Source of the DNA: Paraburkholderia sp. Ac-20340 | Lineage (GTDB): Bacteria > Pseudomonadota > Gammaproteobacteria > Burkholderiales > Burkholderiaceae | Reading direction: 5' to 3' | NCBI RefSeq assembly: GCF_017104965.1 | Contig: NZ_JAAGPR010000013.1 | Location: 62,001 to 126,000 of the forward strand | Length of the DNA: 64,000 nt | Shown here: positions 43,161 to 51,550 of the stretch, one piece after another | Layout: each line of letters opens with the position of its first letter | Numbering within the stretch: the stretch's first letter is position 1 | The notes under the pieces: generated by a model | The model's database searches: none | Told to the model about the DNA's origin: nothing | What the model saw: only the letters and a program-made list of their open reading frames with translations | Translations under genes and position numbers: made by a program

Positions 43161-43583
43161 ATGGCACAGCAAAAAACCAATCCGAAACTCGAACAGGCGC
43201 TCACGCGCGGCGACCTCGCGATCCGCCAGGCCAATTCCGCACGCGCGACGGCGGTGCTGCGCGCGCTCGGCAAGATGATCGTCGAGGCTTCGGCGACCAT
43301 CGGCGTGCAGGCGCACGTCTCGATCCCCGACGGCGACCGTATTTACGATCCCGCCGACGGCCTCTGGCCGCAGCAACTGCTGATCTCGCTGGACGAACCC
43401 GTCGAGGAAGCCGACCCGGAAGAAATCCGCACCGTGCGTCTGCACGCGCAGACCCAGGCGACGGTGTTCCGCGTCGAGTGGCATCGCTCGGACGGCAAGA
43501 TCGGCCGTCAGGAAGGCGGTCCGTTCGCCACGGTCGCGTTTATTTCGGACGTCGATATTCCCTGGGGCGACGACGAAGACTGA
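43161..43583 (+). CDS. conserved hypothetical protein
   Basis: A 140-residue soluble acidic protein (NPKLEQALTRGDLAIRQANS, then QATVFRVEWHRSDGKIGRQE and a terminal IPWGDDED). No signal peptide or membrane helix. No family recognised. Its stop is 2 bases from the convergent nodJ-like gene's stop. Confidence 0.65.
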   Translation: MAQQKTNPKLEQALTRGDLAIRQANSARATAVLRALGKMIVEASATIGVQAHVSIPDGDRIYDPADGLWPQQLLISLDEPVEEADPEEIRTVRLHAQTQATVFRVEWHRSDGKIGRQEGGPFATVAFISDVDIPWGDDED

Positions 43584-43585
43584 CT

Positions 43586-44431
43586 TCAGCGCATCATGCG
43601 GCGCCGGAACAGGATCGACGCGATGCTGAACGGCACGATGATGTAGAACGCGAGCACGCCCAGATGCAGCGCGGCGTGCTCGACAGGCCGCCCGAGCATG
43701 GCCGGCCGGATCAGATCGACGGCATGCGCGAGCGGCAGCATCAGCGTGATGTGCTGCGCGGCGGGCGGCAACTGCGTGATCGGGAAAAATACGCCCGAGA
43801 GCAGCAGCATCGGCGTGAGCACCAGCGTCTGATAGAACATGAAGAAGTCGTAGGACGGCGCGAGCGCGGTGACGATCATCGCGCAGCTCGCGAAGGCGAG
43901 GCCCGCGAGCGCGATCACGGGCAGCGCCAGCAGCATCGACGGAAAGCTCGCATAGCCGAGCCCGCCCGCCACGATCATGATGGCCGCGCCCGAGAGCATC
44001 GACTTGCTGGCGGCCCACATCACTTCCCCGAGCACCACGTCGCCGAGCGAGAGCGGCGTGTGCATGATCGCCTCCCACGTGCGCTGCACGTGCATGCGCG
44101 AAAAGCCCGAGTACATCGACTCGAAGCTCGCCGACATCATCACCGAAGACGACACCGTGCCCGCCGCCAGAAACGCGATGTACGAGACGCCGTCCACATG
44201 CCCGACCATCAGGCCGAGGCCGAAACCCAGACCGAACAGATAGATCATCGGATCGGCGAGATTGCCGAACATCGACGCGATGGCGAGCTTGCGCCAGACC
44301 AGATAGTTGCGCCGCCACACGGCGATCCAGTGCGTCGCGTTCGAGGGCAGGGCCGCGCGCGGCTCGCGCAGCGGCGGGTGGGCGGGGCGCGTGGGGCGGG
44401 TAGGCGGCGGAGGTTGAGTGCGTGTCTGCAT
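43586..44431 (-). CDS. nodJ: ABC-2 type permease, NodJ-like
   Basis: A 281-residue inner-membrane exporter subunit with about six helices. RNYLVWRKLAIASMFGNLAD with YLFGLGFGLGLMV and GVSYIAFLAAGTVSSSVMMS match NodJ, the permease partner of NodI in lipo-chitooligosaccharide export. No nod genes are nearby; non-symbiotic Burkholderiaceae carry this pair and its substrate there is unknown. The ATG at 44431 is followed by a Pro/Thr-rich N-terminus. nodI lies 62 bases upstream. Confidence 0.85.
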   Translation of the reverse strand: MQTRTQPPPPTRPTRPAHPPLREPRAALPSNATHWIAVWRRNYLVWRKLAIASMFGNLADPMIYLFGLGFGLGLMVGHVDGVSYIAFLAAGTVSSSVMMSASFESMYSGFSRMHVQRTWEAIMHTPLSLGDVVLGEVMWAASKSMLSGAAIMIVAGGLGYASFPSMLLALPVIALAGLAFASCAMIVTALAPSYDFFMFYQTLVLTPMLLLSGVFFPITQLPPAAQHITLMLPLAHAVDLIRPAMLGRPVEHAALHLGVLAFYIIVPFSIASILFRRRMMR

Positions 44432-44493
44432 GGCGTAATCGGCTGTTCTGCTGGATGGTTTCGCTGCGTGCGTTGGGGGCTGAATGCCGCGGC

Positions 44494-45402
44494 TTAGTCC
44501 TGCATCTCGCGGCCCGTCAGCCGCAGGAAAACATCTTCCAGATTCGCAGGCCGATGCAGATAACGCAGGTCCGAGCGCGGGCGCAATTGCGCATGCACGG
44601 GCGCGGGATCGTCGACATAGCAGAACAGCGTCTCGCCGCTGATTTCCGTGCGCTTGGCGAAGGGCGCGAGCGTGTCGCGCAGCGCGGCCGGGTCCGGTCC
44701 ATAGACCTCGATCACATCGCAGCCGATCTCCGATTCGATCAGCGCTTTCGGTGCGCCCTCGGCGATCTTGCGGCCTTCCTCGATCACGCAGACGCGGTTG
44801 CACAGCCGCTCGGCTTCTTCCATGAAGTGCGTGGTGAGCAGAATCGTCTTGCCGCGCGCGAGCAGCGAGCGCAGCCGCTCCCAGATCAGGTGGCGCGCCT
44901 GCGGATCGAGCCCGGTGGTGGGTTCGTCCATCACCAGCACATCGGGGTCGTTGACGAGCGCGCGGGCGAGCGTGAGACGCCGGCGCATGCCGCCGGACAG
45001 CTCGCTCACGCGCGCATCGGCCTTGCTTTCAAGGCGCGCGAATTCGAGCAGCGGCGCGACGAGCGCCTTCGCCTCGCTCGCCGAAAGCCCGAAATACCGG
45101 CCGAACACGAGCAGATTTTCGCGCACGGTGAAATCGGGATCGAGATTGTCGAACTGCGGCACGACGCCGACGCGTGCGCGCGCGTGACGCGCCCGCGCGG
45201 GCACCGGCTCGCCGCACAGGCTGATGCGTCCCGCATCGGGCGAAACAATGCCGAGCAGCATGCGCAGCGTCGTGGTCTTGCCCGCGCCGTTAGGGCCGAG
45301 CAGTCCGAAACATTCGCCGGGGACGACGTTGAACGAGAGGCCGTTCACGACCGTCCGGTCTCCATAGTGTTTGATTACCTGCTCGAATTCGATGGCGGGC
45401 AT
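44494..45402 (-). CDS. nodI: ABC transporter ATP-binding protein, NodI-like
   Basis: A 302-residue ATPase with Walker A GPNGAGKTTT, signature LSGGMRRRLTLARALVNDP, Walker B DVLVMDEPTTGLDPQ and switch His in LLTTHFMEEAERLC. The C-terminal region (DLRYLHRPANLEDVFLRLTG) is typical of NodI/DrrA exporters. It pairs with the NodJ-like permease. The start at 45402 (MPAIEFEQVIKHYGDR) is preferred to a long upstream extension. Confidence 0.88.
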   Translation of the reverse strand: MPAIEFEQVIKHYGDRTVVNGLSFNVVPGECFGLLGPNGAGKTTTLRMLLGIVSPDAGRISLCGEPVPARARHARARVGVVPQFDNLDPDFTVRENLLVFGRYFGLSASEAKALVAPLLEFARLESKADARVSELSGGMRRRLTLARALVNDPDVLVMDEPTTGLDPQARHLIWERLRSLLARGKTILLTTHFMEEAERLCNRVCVIEEGRKIAEGAPKALIESEIGCDVIEVYGPDPAALRDTLAPFAKRTEISGETLFCYVDDPAPVHAQLRPRSDLRYLHRPANLEDVFLRLTGREMQD

Positions 45403-45761
45403 GTCGTACCGTTTTCCGGTTTTATCGTCGGTTTGGGTTCGCCTGAAGCGTCGCTTCGACCGTGCGTTTGGCGTGCATGGGGTGCACGCGTCGCACGTCG
45501 CAAGGCGGCCTATTCTAGTGCATCGCCGCGCGCGAGGTGGCGCGCGCCCGCGCCACAAACGCGATTACGATGCTGTGGCAATGGCTGTCGCGGCAAGCAT
45601 CGAGAATCAGCGCAAGGCCCATGCCGTAAGGCTTTCGAGGCGCCAGAACGGTGCATGGACAGTGCATGCTTACCTGGCGTTTTCCAACCCTTGCGCGCCG
45701 AATTGCGGCGCACCATCATGCAGTTACAACCTGCGCTTCGAGCGGGTGGGGAGAAGCGATC
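45403..45761. other. 359-base divergent intergenic region (nodI-like / universal stress protein)
   Basis: It must contain the promoters of both divergent genes. I see no gene and no clear promoter consensus; several open frames run through it but they are GC-driven. Confidence 0.4.
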
Positions 45762-46232
45762 ATGGCGAGCTACAAAAAGATTCTGCTCTGTTACGACGGC
45801 TCGCGCGAGGGCCGCAAGGCGCTGCGCTGCGGCGCCGATCTGGCGTTGGATCTGCAGGCGGAAACGCACCTGCTTTCGGTGGTGGATATGCGTTCGACCA
45901 TCGCGCAAAGCGCCGGTCTGCTGACCGATGTGGCGTGCGGGCGCTTCGAAGAAACGGCGCGCGAGATCCTGCAGGAAGGCGTCGATTGGCTCACCGAGCG
46001 CGGCGTGCGCGCGCAGGGGCATTTCGCGTTCGGTCATCCGATCGACGAAATTGCCAATCTGGCCAATGAAATCCAGGCGGATCTGGTGGTGGTGGGGCAT
46101 CGCTGCCGCACGGGGCTGTCGCGCTGGTGGATGGGCGCGGGCACTACGCCGCTGCTCGATCGCGTGTCGTGCAGCATTCTGGTGGCGTGTTCTTCGGCAG
46201 CCGAAGAGAAGCAGCAGCAAGCGGCCGCGTAA
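45762..46232 (+). CDS. universal stress protein, UspA family
   Basis: A 156-residue cytoplasmic protein of the Usp fold. MASYKKILLCYDGSREGRKA begins strand 1, and the ATP-binding-type G-2X-G-9X-G(S/T) pattern is altered: VVVGHRCRTGLSRWWMGAGT keeps GH but the later part reads GAGTTPLL rather than GSVS. It may therefore bind nucleotide weakly. A Gln/Ala tail ends the chain. The ATG at 45762 follows GGGGAGAAGCGATC. Confidence 0.85.
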   Translation: MASYKKILLCYDGSREGRKALRCGADLALDLQAETHLLSVVDMRSTIAQSAGLLTDVACGRFEETAREILQEGVDWLTERGVRAQGHFAFGHPIDEIANLANEIQADLVVVGHRCRTGLSRWWMGAGTTPLLDRVSCSILVACSSAAEEKQQQAAA

Positions 46233-46316
46233 CGGCGCGCCGTGTTCTGTCGGTGACAGGCAGTGACATGCGCCCAGTCGCAATGGCTGGGCGCGTAGCG
46301 GTTCAATGGCGTTCGA

Positions 46317-47000
46317 TTAATTGGCCGCGCCGTTGCCGGCATTCGCGTTGTTCAATTCCACCGCAGCAAGCTTCCACGAGAAAAGCCCGTGCCGCTGAAG
46401 GATGGCGGCATAGTGCTCGTCGCTCGCGCTGCGCTGCCATGTCACGGCGAATTCATTGAGGCTGCGATAACCCGCCGAGGTTTGCGCACGCGGCGGCGCT
46501 TGCGACGTATCCGTATTGGCAGGCGCGGGTTGCTGCGCCGGCGGCGCTGTTTCAGCCGGTGCCGATGAAGCCTGCGTACCGGGCGGCGGCGGTGCCGGGC
46601 GATCGCCGGGCTTGCCCGTGGGCGGCATGCCATTGAGCAGCGCCGCCACACCTTCAGGTGTCGCGTACGCATCCACCAGCGGCCCGATCAACGCCGAGCC
46701 GATCACCGCGCCCAGCATCAACAACGGATTGCTACTGTGCTGCGCGTGAATGCGCTCCTGCAGCATCTCGCCAACCTGCTGCTTGAGACTCACGCGCAAC
46801 GCCGGGTAATCGACGTATTCGTTCAACGCGACAGCGTCGCGCGCATCCGCCGCCTGCTTGAGGTGGTTGAGCGCGATGTACGGCGACGCATAGCCATAGC
46901 CGAGCGCCGCGACAACGGCCACCGCCGCGACTGCAATCGCAACGGGTTTCTTCCAGTTCGAGGACGCGCCTGAAGGCGTGGAGACAGTCGGTTGGGTCAT
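46317..47000 (-). CDS. DUF2939-type membrane-anchored protein
   Basis: A 227-residue protein with one N-terminal membrane helix (KPVAIAVAAVAVVAALGYGY) followed by SPYIALNHLKQAADARDAVA, the start of a DUF2939 domain, a Pro/Ala-rich linker and a C-terminal stretch (FAVTWQRSASDEHYAAILQR). The bulk should be periplasmic. The role is unknown. The ATG at 47000 is used; a codon at 47039 is less likely. Confidence 0.72.
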   Translation of the reverse strand: MTQPTVSTPSGASSNWKKPVAIAVAAVAVVAALGYGYASPYIALNHLKQAADARDAVALNEYVDYPALRVSLKQQVGEMLQERIHAQHSSNPLLMLGAVIGSALIGPLVDAYATPEGVAALLNGMPPTGKPGDRPAPPPPGTQASSAPAETAPPAQQPAPANTDTSQAPPRAQTSAGYRSLNEFAVTWQRSASDEHYAAILQRHGLFSWKLAAVELNNANAGNGAAN

Positions 47001-47089
47001 CGGGCAGGGCGGCCCCGCGCGAACGGGGCAAAAGTTCAATCAGGGTGTTGACCGCCCGCGCGCCAGAAAATTTCCCATGAAACAGCTTG

Positions 47090-47461
47090 TTACTTCGCCA
47101 GTGCCACCGGCATGTCACCGGTTTGTTCGGCGATGCAACGGTCGAGCGCGCGGCACACCGCATCCATCGTACCGACCATGATGAGGCGCGACGGACCGTG
47201 ATAGACGCGCACCGGCGCGCGGCGATCCGGCTGTTCCGTATTCAGCGTGCTGTTGAGCGATACGCGTGCGAACGCAGGTTGTGCCGACGGCAGGGGCGGC
47301 AGTTCCGGCGTGTACGTCTCTTCAGCGGTGTTCTCGAAGAGCGAGCCATTGAGCGCTGCCGCCGAGGCGCGCGCGTCGCGCAATGCACACGACGCGATCC
47401 CGCGCAGATGGCGCAGACGGCCGAATTGACGGAAGGGCAACAGGCGGGCAAGGCGTTCCAT
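47090..47461 (-). CDS. hypothetical protein downstream of lexA
   Basis: A 123-residue soluble basic protein (MERLARLLPFRQFGRLRHLR). The start follows GGAGAGAGAGTC. It is 56 bases after lexA on the same strand, so it may be co-transcribed and SOS-induced; that is inference. No family recognised. Confidence 0.65.
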   Translation of the reverse strand: MERLARLLPFRQFGRLRHLRGIASCALRDARASAAALNGSLFENTAEETYTPELPPLPSAQPAFARVSLNSTLNTEQPDRRAPVRVYHGPSRLIMVGTMDAVCRALDRCIAEQTGDMPVALAK

Positions 47462-47517
47462 GACTCTCTCTCCAGAAGATGCGCGGACCAGGCGCTGACA
47501 AGGCGCGGTCGGAATTA

Positions 47518-48168
47518 TCAGAATTCGGTGGGACGGATCAGACCGACGGCGATGCCTTCGAGCGCGAATTCAGCGCTGCCGGCGGCGACGAAGATGTTGT
47601 CGTAGTCGGGGTTTTCGGCGATCAGCTCGATACCGTTGGGCTGACGCTTCAGACGTTTCACGGTCACGTCGTCGCCCAGACGCGCGACGATGATCTGGCC
47701 GTCCTTCGCTTCGGCTTTCTTCTGCACGGCGAGCAGGTCGCCGTCGAGGATGCCCGCGTCGCGCATCGACAGCCCGCGCACCTTCAGCAGGTAGTCGGGG
47801 CGGCTCGAGAAGAGCGCCGGGTCGCACGCATAGTTCTGCGAAATATGTTCCTGCGCGAGGATCGGGCTACCCGCGGCCACGCGGCCAACCAGCGGCAGCG
47901 TGAGCTGCATGATGCTTGCGTGCGGCAGCGTGAATTGATGCGGCAGGTCGTCGGGCCCCGGCATCAGGCGGATGCCGCGCGAGGCGCCCGCAGCCAGTTC
48001 GATCACGCCCTTGCGCGCCAGCGCGCGAAGGTGCTCCTCAGCGGAGTTTGCCGAGCTGAAGCCGAGTTCGGCAGCGATCTCGGCGCGCGTGGGCGGAAAG
48101 CCGGTGCGCTCGATCGCGCGGCGGACCAGATCGAAAACCTGCTGCTGTCGTGCGGTGAGTTTGGTCAT
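47518..48168 (-). CDS. lexA: LexA repressor (SOS response)
   Basis: A 216-residue repressor that autocleaves on RecA filaments. The N-terminal winged helix is MTKLTARQQQVFDLVRRAIE with PPTRAEIAAELGFSSANSAE. The cleavage site is A99-G100 in VGRVAAGSPI, and the catalytic dyad is S134 in RGLSMRDAGI and K171 in VTVKRLKR. The ATG at 48168 is preferred to one at 48228 because the two LexA boxes lie just upstream of it. The gene is autoregulated through them. Confidence 0.97.
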   Translation of the reverse strand: MTKLTARQQQVFDLVRRAIERTGFPPTRAEIAAELGFSSANSAEEHLRALARKGVIELAAGASRGIRLMPGPDDLPHQFTLPHASIMQLTLPLVGRVAAGSPILAQEHISQNYACDPALFSSRPDYLLKVRGLSMRDAGILDGDLLAVQKKAEAKDGQIIVARLGDDVTVKRLKRQPNGIELIAENPDYDNIFVAAGSAEFALEGIAVGLIRPTEF

Positions 48169-48175
48169 GTCGACA

Positions 48176-48191
48176 CTGTATGTTTGAACAG
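48176..48191. promoter_or_regulatory. LexA box 1 (proximal)
   Basis: CTGTATGTTTGAACAG, a perfect CTGT-N8-ACAG, 7 bases before the lexA start codon. Confidence 0.9.
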
Positions 48192-48195
48192 GTAG

Positions 48196-48211
48196 CTGTA
48201 TTTTTATACAG
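48196..48211. promoter_or_regulatory. LexA box 2 (distal)
   Basis: CTGTATTTTTATACAG, a perfect CTGT-N8-ACAG with an AT-rich core, centred 20 bases from box 1 so the two dimers bind on nearly the same face. Confidence 0.92.
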
Positions 48212-48471
48212 TACTCGCCGCTTTTCAAGTGTTACTTGAGGTTTGTCGTTTGGGTGGCGCTACAACGGCGTTTTGCGATGGTCTGACGGACGAAAACGTG
48301 CTCCGACAGCCGATTTATCCGCCCTTACCACTTTTGCGTATTAAAAAATGAAAAAACATCATTTTTAATAATGTAAGCCAATCGCTAGACTGGCCTTCAT
48401 CGATCGCCGCACAGACAAGAACGCGGTGGCGCGCAGCACCACACGGCACACGACAACACGGAGAAAGCGGG
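48212..48471 (+). promoter_or_regulatory. sbp upstream region with sulfur-type promoter element
   Basis: The gap between lexA and sbp has an A/T-rich tract (ATTAAAAAATGAAAAAACAT) and CTAGACTGG at 48385-48393, holding a TAGACT -10. The same element precedes ssuD. CysB-type activators use such AT-rich sites. Confidence 0.6.
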
Positions 48472-49515
48472 ATGAAACAAGGCACTACGGGGCGCGGCTG
48501 GTTCACGACACTGGCGGCAAAACTGGTTATCGGCGCGGCGCCGCTGCTGGGCATGGTCGCGATGGCGCCGGCTGCGCACGCGGATACCTCTCTGCTCAAC
48601 GTCTCCTACGATCCGACGCGCGAGCTGTACCAGGAGGTCAACGAAGCCTTCATCAAGCAGTGGAAGGCCAAGACCGGCGAAACGCTCACGATCAAGCAGT
48701 CGCACGGCGGCTCGGGCGCGCAGGCGCGCTCGGTGCTCGACGGCCTGCAGGCCGATGTGGTGACGCTGGCGCTGGCCTGGGACATCGACGCACTGGCCAA
48801 CAAGGGCATCGTCGCGAAGGACTGGCAAAAGCGTCTGCCCGATAACGCCTCGCCGTACACCTCGACGATCGTGTTTCTTGTGCGCAAGGGCAATCCCAAG
48901 CACATCAAGGACTGGGACGATCTGACCAAACCGGGTGTGTCGATCGTCACGCCGAATCCGAAGACCTCGGGCGGCGCGCGCTGGAACTACCTCGCGGCCT
49001 GGGCGTATGCGGAACACCAGCCGGGCGGCAACGACCAGAAGGCCAAGGAATTCGTCACGAAGCTCTACAAGAACGCCGGCGTGCTCGATTCGGGTGCGCG
49101 TGGCGCGACCACCAGCTTCGTGCAGCGCGGGATCGGCGACGTGCTGATCGCCTGGGAAAACGAGGCCTTCCTGTCGCTCAAGGAGTTCGGGCCGGAGAAG
49201 TTCGAGATCGTGGTGCCGTCGGTGAGCATTCTGGCCGAGCCGCCGGTGGCCGTGGTCGACAAGGTCGTCGACAAGAAAGGCACGCGCAAGCAGGCCGAGG
49301 CGTATCTGCAATTCCTCTATAGCGAGGAAGGTCAGGAGATCGCCGCGAAGAACTTCTACCGTCCGCGTTCGGACAAGGTGCCGGCGGCACTCACGGCGAA
49401 GTTCCCGAAGCTCAAGCTCTACACGGTGGATGACACCTTCGGCGGCTGGACCAACGCGCAGAAGACGCACTTTGCCGATGGCGGCGTGTTCGACTCGATT
49501 TATCAGCCGCAGTAA
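48472..49515 (+). CDS. sbp: sulfate ABC transporter substrate-binding protein
   Basis: A 347-residue periplasmic sulfate-binding protein with a signal peptide ending near MAPAAHA-D. The mature part has LLNVSYDPTRELYQEVNEAF, KQSHGGSGAQARSVLDGLQA for sulfate binding, NPKTSGGARWNYLAAWAYAE and FYRPRSDKVPAALTAKFPKL. It heads the sulfate operon and is separated from cysT by a hairpin. Confidence 0.95.
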   Translation: MKQGTTGRGWFTTLAAKLVIGAAPLLGMVAMAPAAHADTSLLNVSYDPTRELYQEVNEAFIKQWKAKTGETLTIKQSHGGSGAQARSVLDGLQADVVTLALAWDIDALANKGIVAKDWQKRLPDNASPYTSTIVFLVRKGNPKHIKDWDDLTKPGVSIVTPNPKTSGGARWNYLAAWAYAEHQPGGNDQKAKEFVTKLYKNAGVLDSGARGATTSFVQRGIGDVLIAWENEAFLSLKEFGPEKFEIVVPSVSILAEPPVAVVDKVVDKKGTRKQAEAYLQFLYSEEGQEIAAKNFYRPRSDKVPAALTAKFPKLKLYTVDDTFGGWTNAQKTHFADGGVFDSIYQPQ

Positions 49516-49592
49516 GAGTTGCAGTAAGGGCTGCAATACGAGCCGCAAGCAGCATCTCGCAGCAAGCAGCAAACCTAAAAGCACCATAAAAC

Positions 49593-49618
49593 AAGGCGCG
49601 CCCAACGAGGCGCGCCTT
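49593..49618 (+). terminator. intercistronic hairpin between sbp and cysT
   Basis: Perfect 9-bp arms AAGGCGCGC and GCGCGCCTT around an 8-base loop, with a weak T-tail. It probably acts as an attenuator or 3' stabiliser raising the binding protein over the membrane parts. Confidence 0.7.
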
Positions 49619-49686
49619 TCGGCGCAGCGGCCTGCACGCCTTGAAGTTGCAGAAGACGCCGCGCAACCCATGTGAAGAGATAGAGC

Positions 49687-50577
49687 ATGACGACGTTCCG
49701 ATTACAGAAGCCTGGCGCCTTGCCCGGGTTCGGCGTGACGCTCGGCATTACGGTGGCGTATCTGAGCCTCGTGGTGCTGATCCCGCTCGCGGCGACCTTC
49801 CTCAAGACCGCGACGCTCGACTGGGCGCAGTTCGTGCGCGCCGTGTGGTCGCCGCGCGTGATCGCGTCGTACCGCCTCACGTTCTTCTCCGCGCTCGGCG
49901 GGGCGCTCATCAATGCCGTGTTCGGCTTCCTGCTGGCGTGGGTGCTGGTGCGCTACACGTTCCCGTTCAAGCGCGTCATCGACGCGCTCGTCGATCTGCC
50001 GTTCGCGCTGCCCACGTCCGTGGCGGGCATTTCGCTCGCGGCGGTGTATGCGGGCAATGGCTGGATCGGCCAATATCTGGAGCCGCTTGGGCTCAAGGTG
50101 GCGTTTACGCCGCTGGGCGTGCTGGTGGCGCTGACCTTTATCGGCCTGCCGTTTGTCGTGCGCACCGTGCAGCCCGTGCTCGAAGAGTTCGAGCGCGAGC
50201 AGGAAGAGGCCGCCGCGTGCCTGGGCGCGTCGCGCTGGCTGACGTTTCGCCGCGTCGTGCTGCCCGCCGCGCTGCCGGCGCTGCTCACGGGTTTCGCGCT
50301 CGCATTCGCGCGCGCGCTGGGCGAATACGGCTCGGTCATCTTTATCGCCGGCAATGTGCCGATGAAGTCGGAAATCACCTCGCTGCTCATCATCACCAAG
50401 CTCGAGCAATACGACTACGCGGGCGCGACCGCGCTGGCTGTGGTGATGCTCTGCGTGTCCTTTCTCATGCTGCTCTTTATCAACACCTTGCAGTGGTATC
50501 TGCAGCGGCGCACGAGTCGTGGCGCGGCCAGCGCGGCGCCGGTAAGCGCCCAAACGGCAACGGGAGGTGTGCAATGA
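49687..50577 (+). CDS. cysT: sulfate ABC transporter permease CysT
   Basis: A 296-residue inner-membrane permease (CysU/CysT) with about six helices. PFALPTSVAGISLAAVYAGN, FEREQEEAAACLGASRWLTF (the EAA loop) and ARALGEYGSVIFIAGNVPMK are typical. A GAAGAGATAGAGC ribosome site precedes it. Its TGA overlaps the cysW ATG. Confidence 0.96.
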   Translation: MTTFRLQKPGALPGFGVTLGITVAYLSLVVLIPLAATFLKTATLDWAQFVRAVWSPRVIASYRLTFFSALGGALINAVFGFLLAWVLVRYTFPFKRVIDALVDLPFALPTSVAGISLAAVYAGNGWIGQYLEPLGLKVAFTPLGVLVALTFIGLPFVVRTVQPVLEEFEREQEEAAACLGASRWLTFRRVVLPAALPALLTGFALAFARALGEYGSVIFIAGNVPMKSEITSLLIITKLEQYDYAGATALAVVMLCVSFLMLLFINTLQWYLQRRTSRGAASAAPVSAQTATGGVQ

Positions 50578-51548
50578 GTTCGACGATTCGCAAACCGCAG
50601 GCTGGCCGACCGGACCCGGTCACCGAAGCGCCGTGGGTGCGCTGGCTGCTGACCACGATCGCGCTGGTGTTTCTCGCGCTGTTCCTCGTGGTGCCGCTCG
50701 TGGCGGTGTTCTGGCAGGCGCTCTCGAAGGGCATCGGCTTCTATTTCGAATCGCTCGCCGATCCCGATGCGCTCGCCGCCATCAAGCTCACGCTGATCAC
50801 GGCGGGGATCGCGGTGCCGCTGAACTGCGCGTTCGGCCTGGCTGCTTCGTGGGCCATCGCCAAGTTCGACTTCCGCGGCAAGGCGCTGCTGACCACGCTG
50901 ATCGACTTGCCGTTTTCGGTCTCGCCGGTGATTTCCGGCCTGATCTATGTGCTGATGTTCGGCGCGCAGGGCTGGTTCGGACCGTGGCTCGCCGACCATA
51001 ACGTGCAGATCATTTTCGCGGTGCCCGGCATCGTGCTGGCGACGATCTTCGTGACGTTCCCGTTTGTCGCGCGCGAACTGATTCCGCTGATGCAGGCGCA
51101 AGGCAACGACGAGGAAGAAGCCGCGCACGTGCTCGGCGCTTCGGGCTGGCAGATGTTCCGCCGCGTGACGCTGCCGAATATCCGCTGGGGTCTGCTGTAC
51201 GGCGTGATTCTCTGTAACGCGCGTGCGATGGGCGAGTTCGGCGCGGTTTCGGTGGTCTCGGGCCACATCCGCGGCCAGACCGACACCATGCCGCTGCACG
51301 TCGAGATTCTCTACAACGAATACAACTTTGCGGCCGCATTTGCCGTGGCTTCGCTGCTGGCGCTGCTCGCGCTCGTGACGCTCGGCCTCAAGCTGCTCGC
51401 GGAGCGCCATATGAACGCCGCACTGCGCGACGACGATGTGCCCGCGTTTGCCGGCCCGGCGGCCGCGCATGCTTCGTCGTCCGCAACCCATTCGCAACCC
51501 GCGCCCCGTACCGGCGCAGCGCGTCAATCGCTTCAACAGGAGCTGTAA
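50574..51548 (+). CDS. cysW: sulfate ABC transporter permease CysW
   Basis: A 324-residue permease, the second half of the sulfate channel. PFSVSPVISGLIYVLMFGAQ, NDEEEAAHVLGASGWQMFRR and MGEFGAVSVVSGHIRGQTDT are typical. The start ATG overlaps the cysT stop as ATGA. The C-terminus has a Pro/Ser/Thr-rich tail longer than in E. coli. Confidence 0.96.
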   Translation: MSSTIRKPQAGRPDPVTEAPWVRWLLTTIALVFLALFLVVPLVAVFWQALSKGIGFYFESLADPDALAAIKLTLITAGIAVPLNCAFGLAASWAIAKFDFRGKALLTTLIDLPFSVSPVISGLIYVLMFGAQGWFGPWLADHNVQIIFAVPGIVLATIFVTFPFVARELIPLMQAQGNDEEEAAHVLGASGWQMFRRVTLPNIRWGLLYGVILCNARAMGEFGAVSVVSGHIRGQTDTMPLHVEILYNEYNFAAAFAVASLLALLALVTLGLKLLAERHMNAALRDDDVPAFAGPAAAHASSSATHSQPAPRTGAARQSLQQEL

Positions 51549-51550
51549 TC

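Noticed and set aside
43586..45402. nodI/nodJ as evidence of a symbiosis region
   Set aside because: No other nod, nif or fix genes occur here, and the pair is known from non-nodulating relatives.
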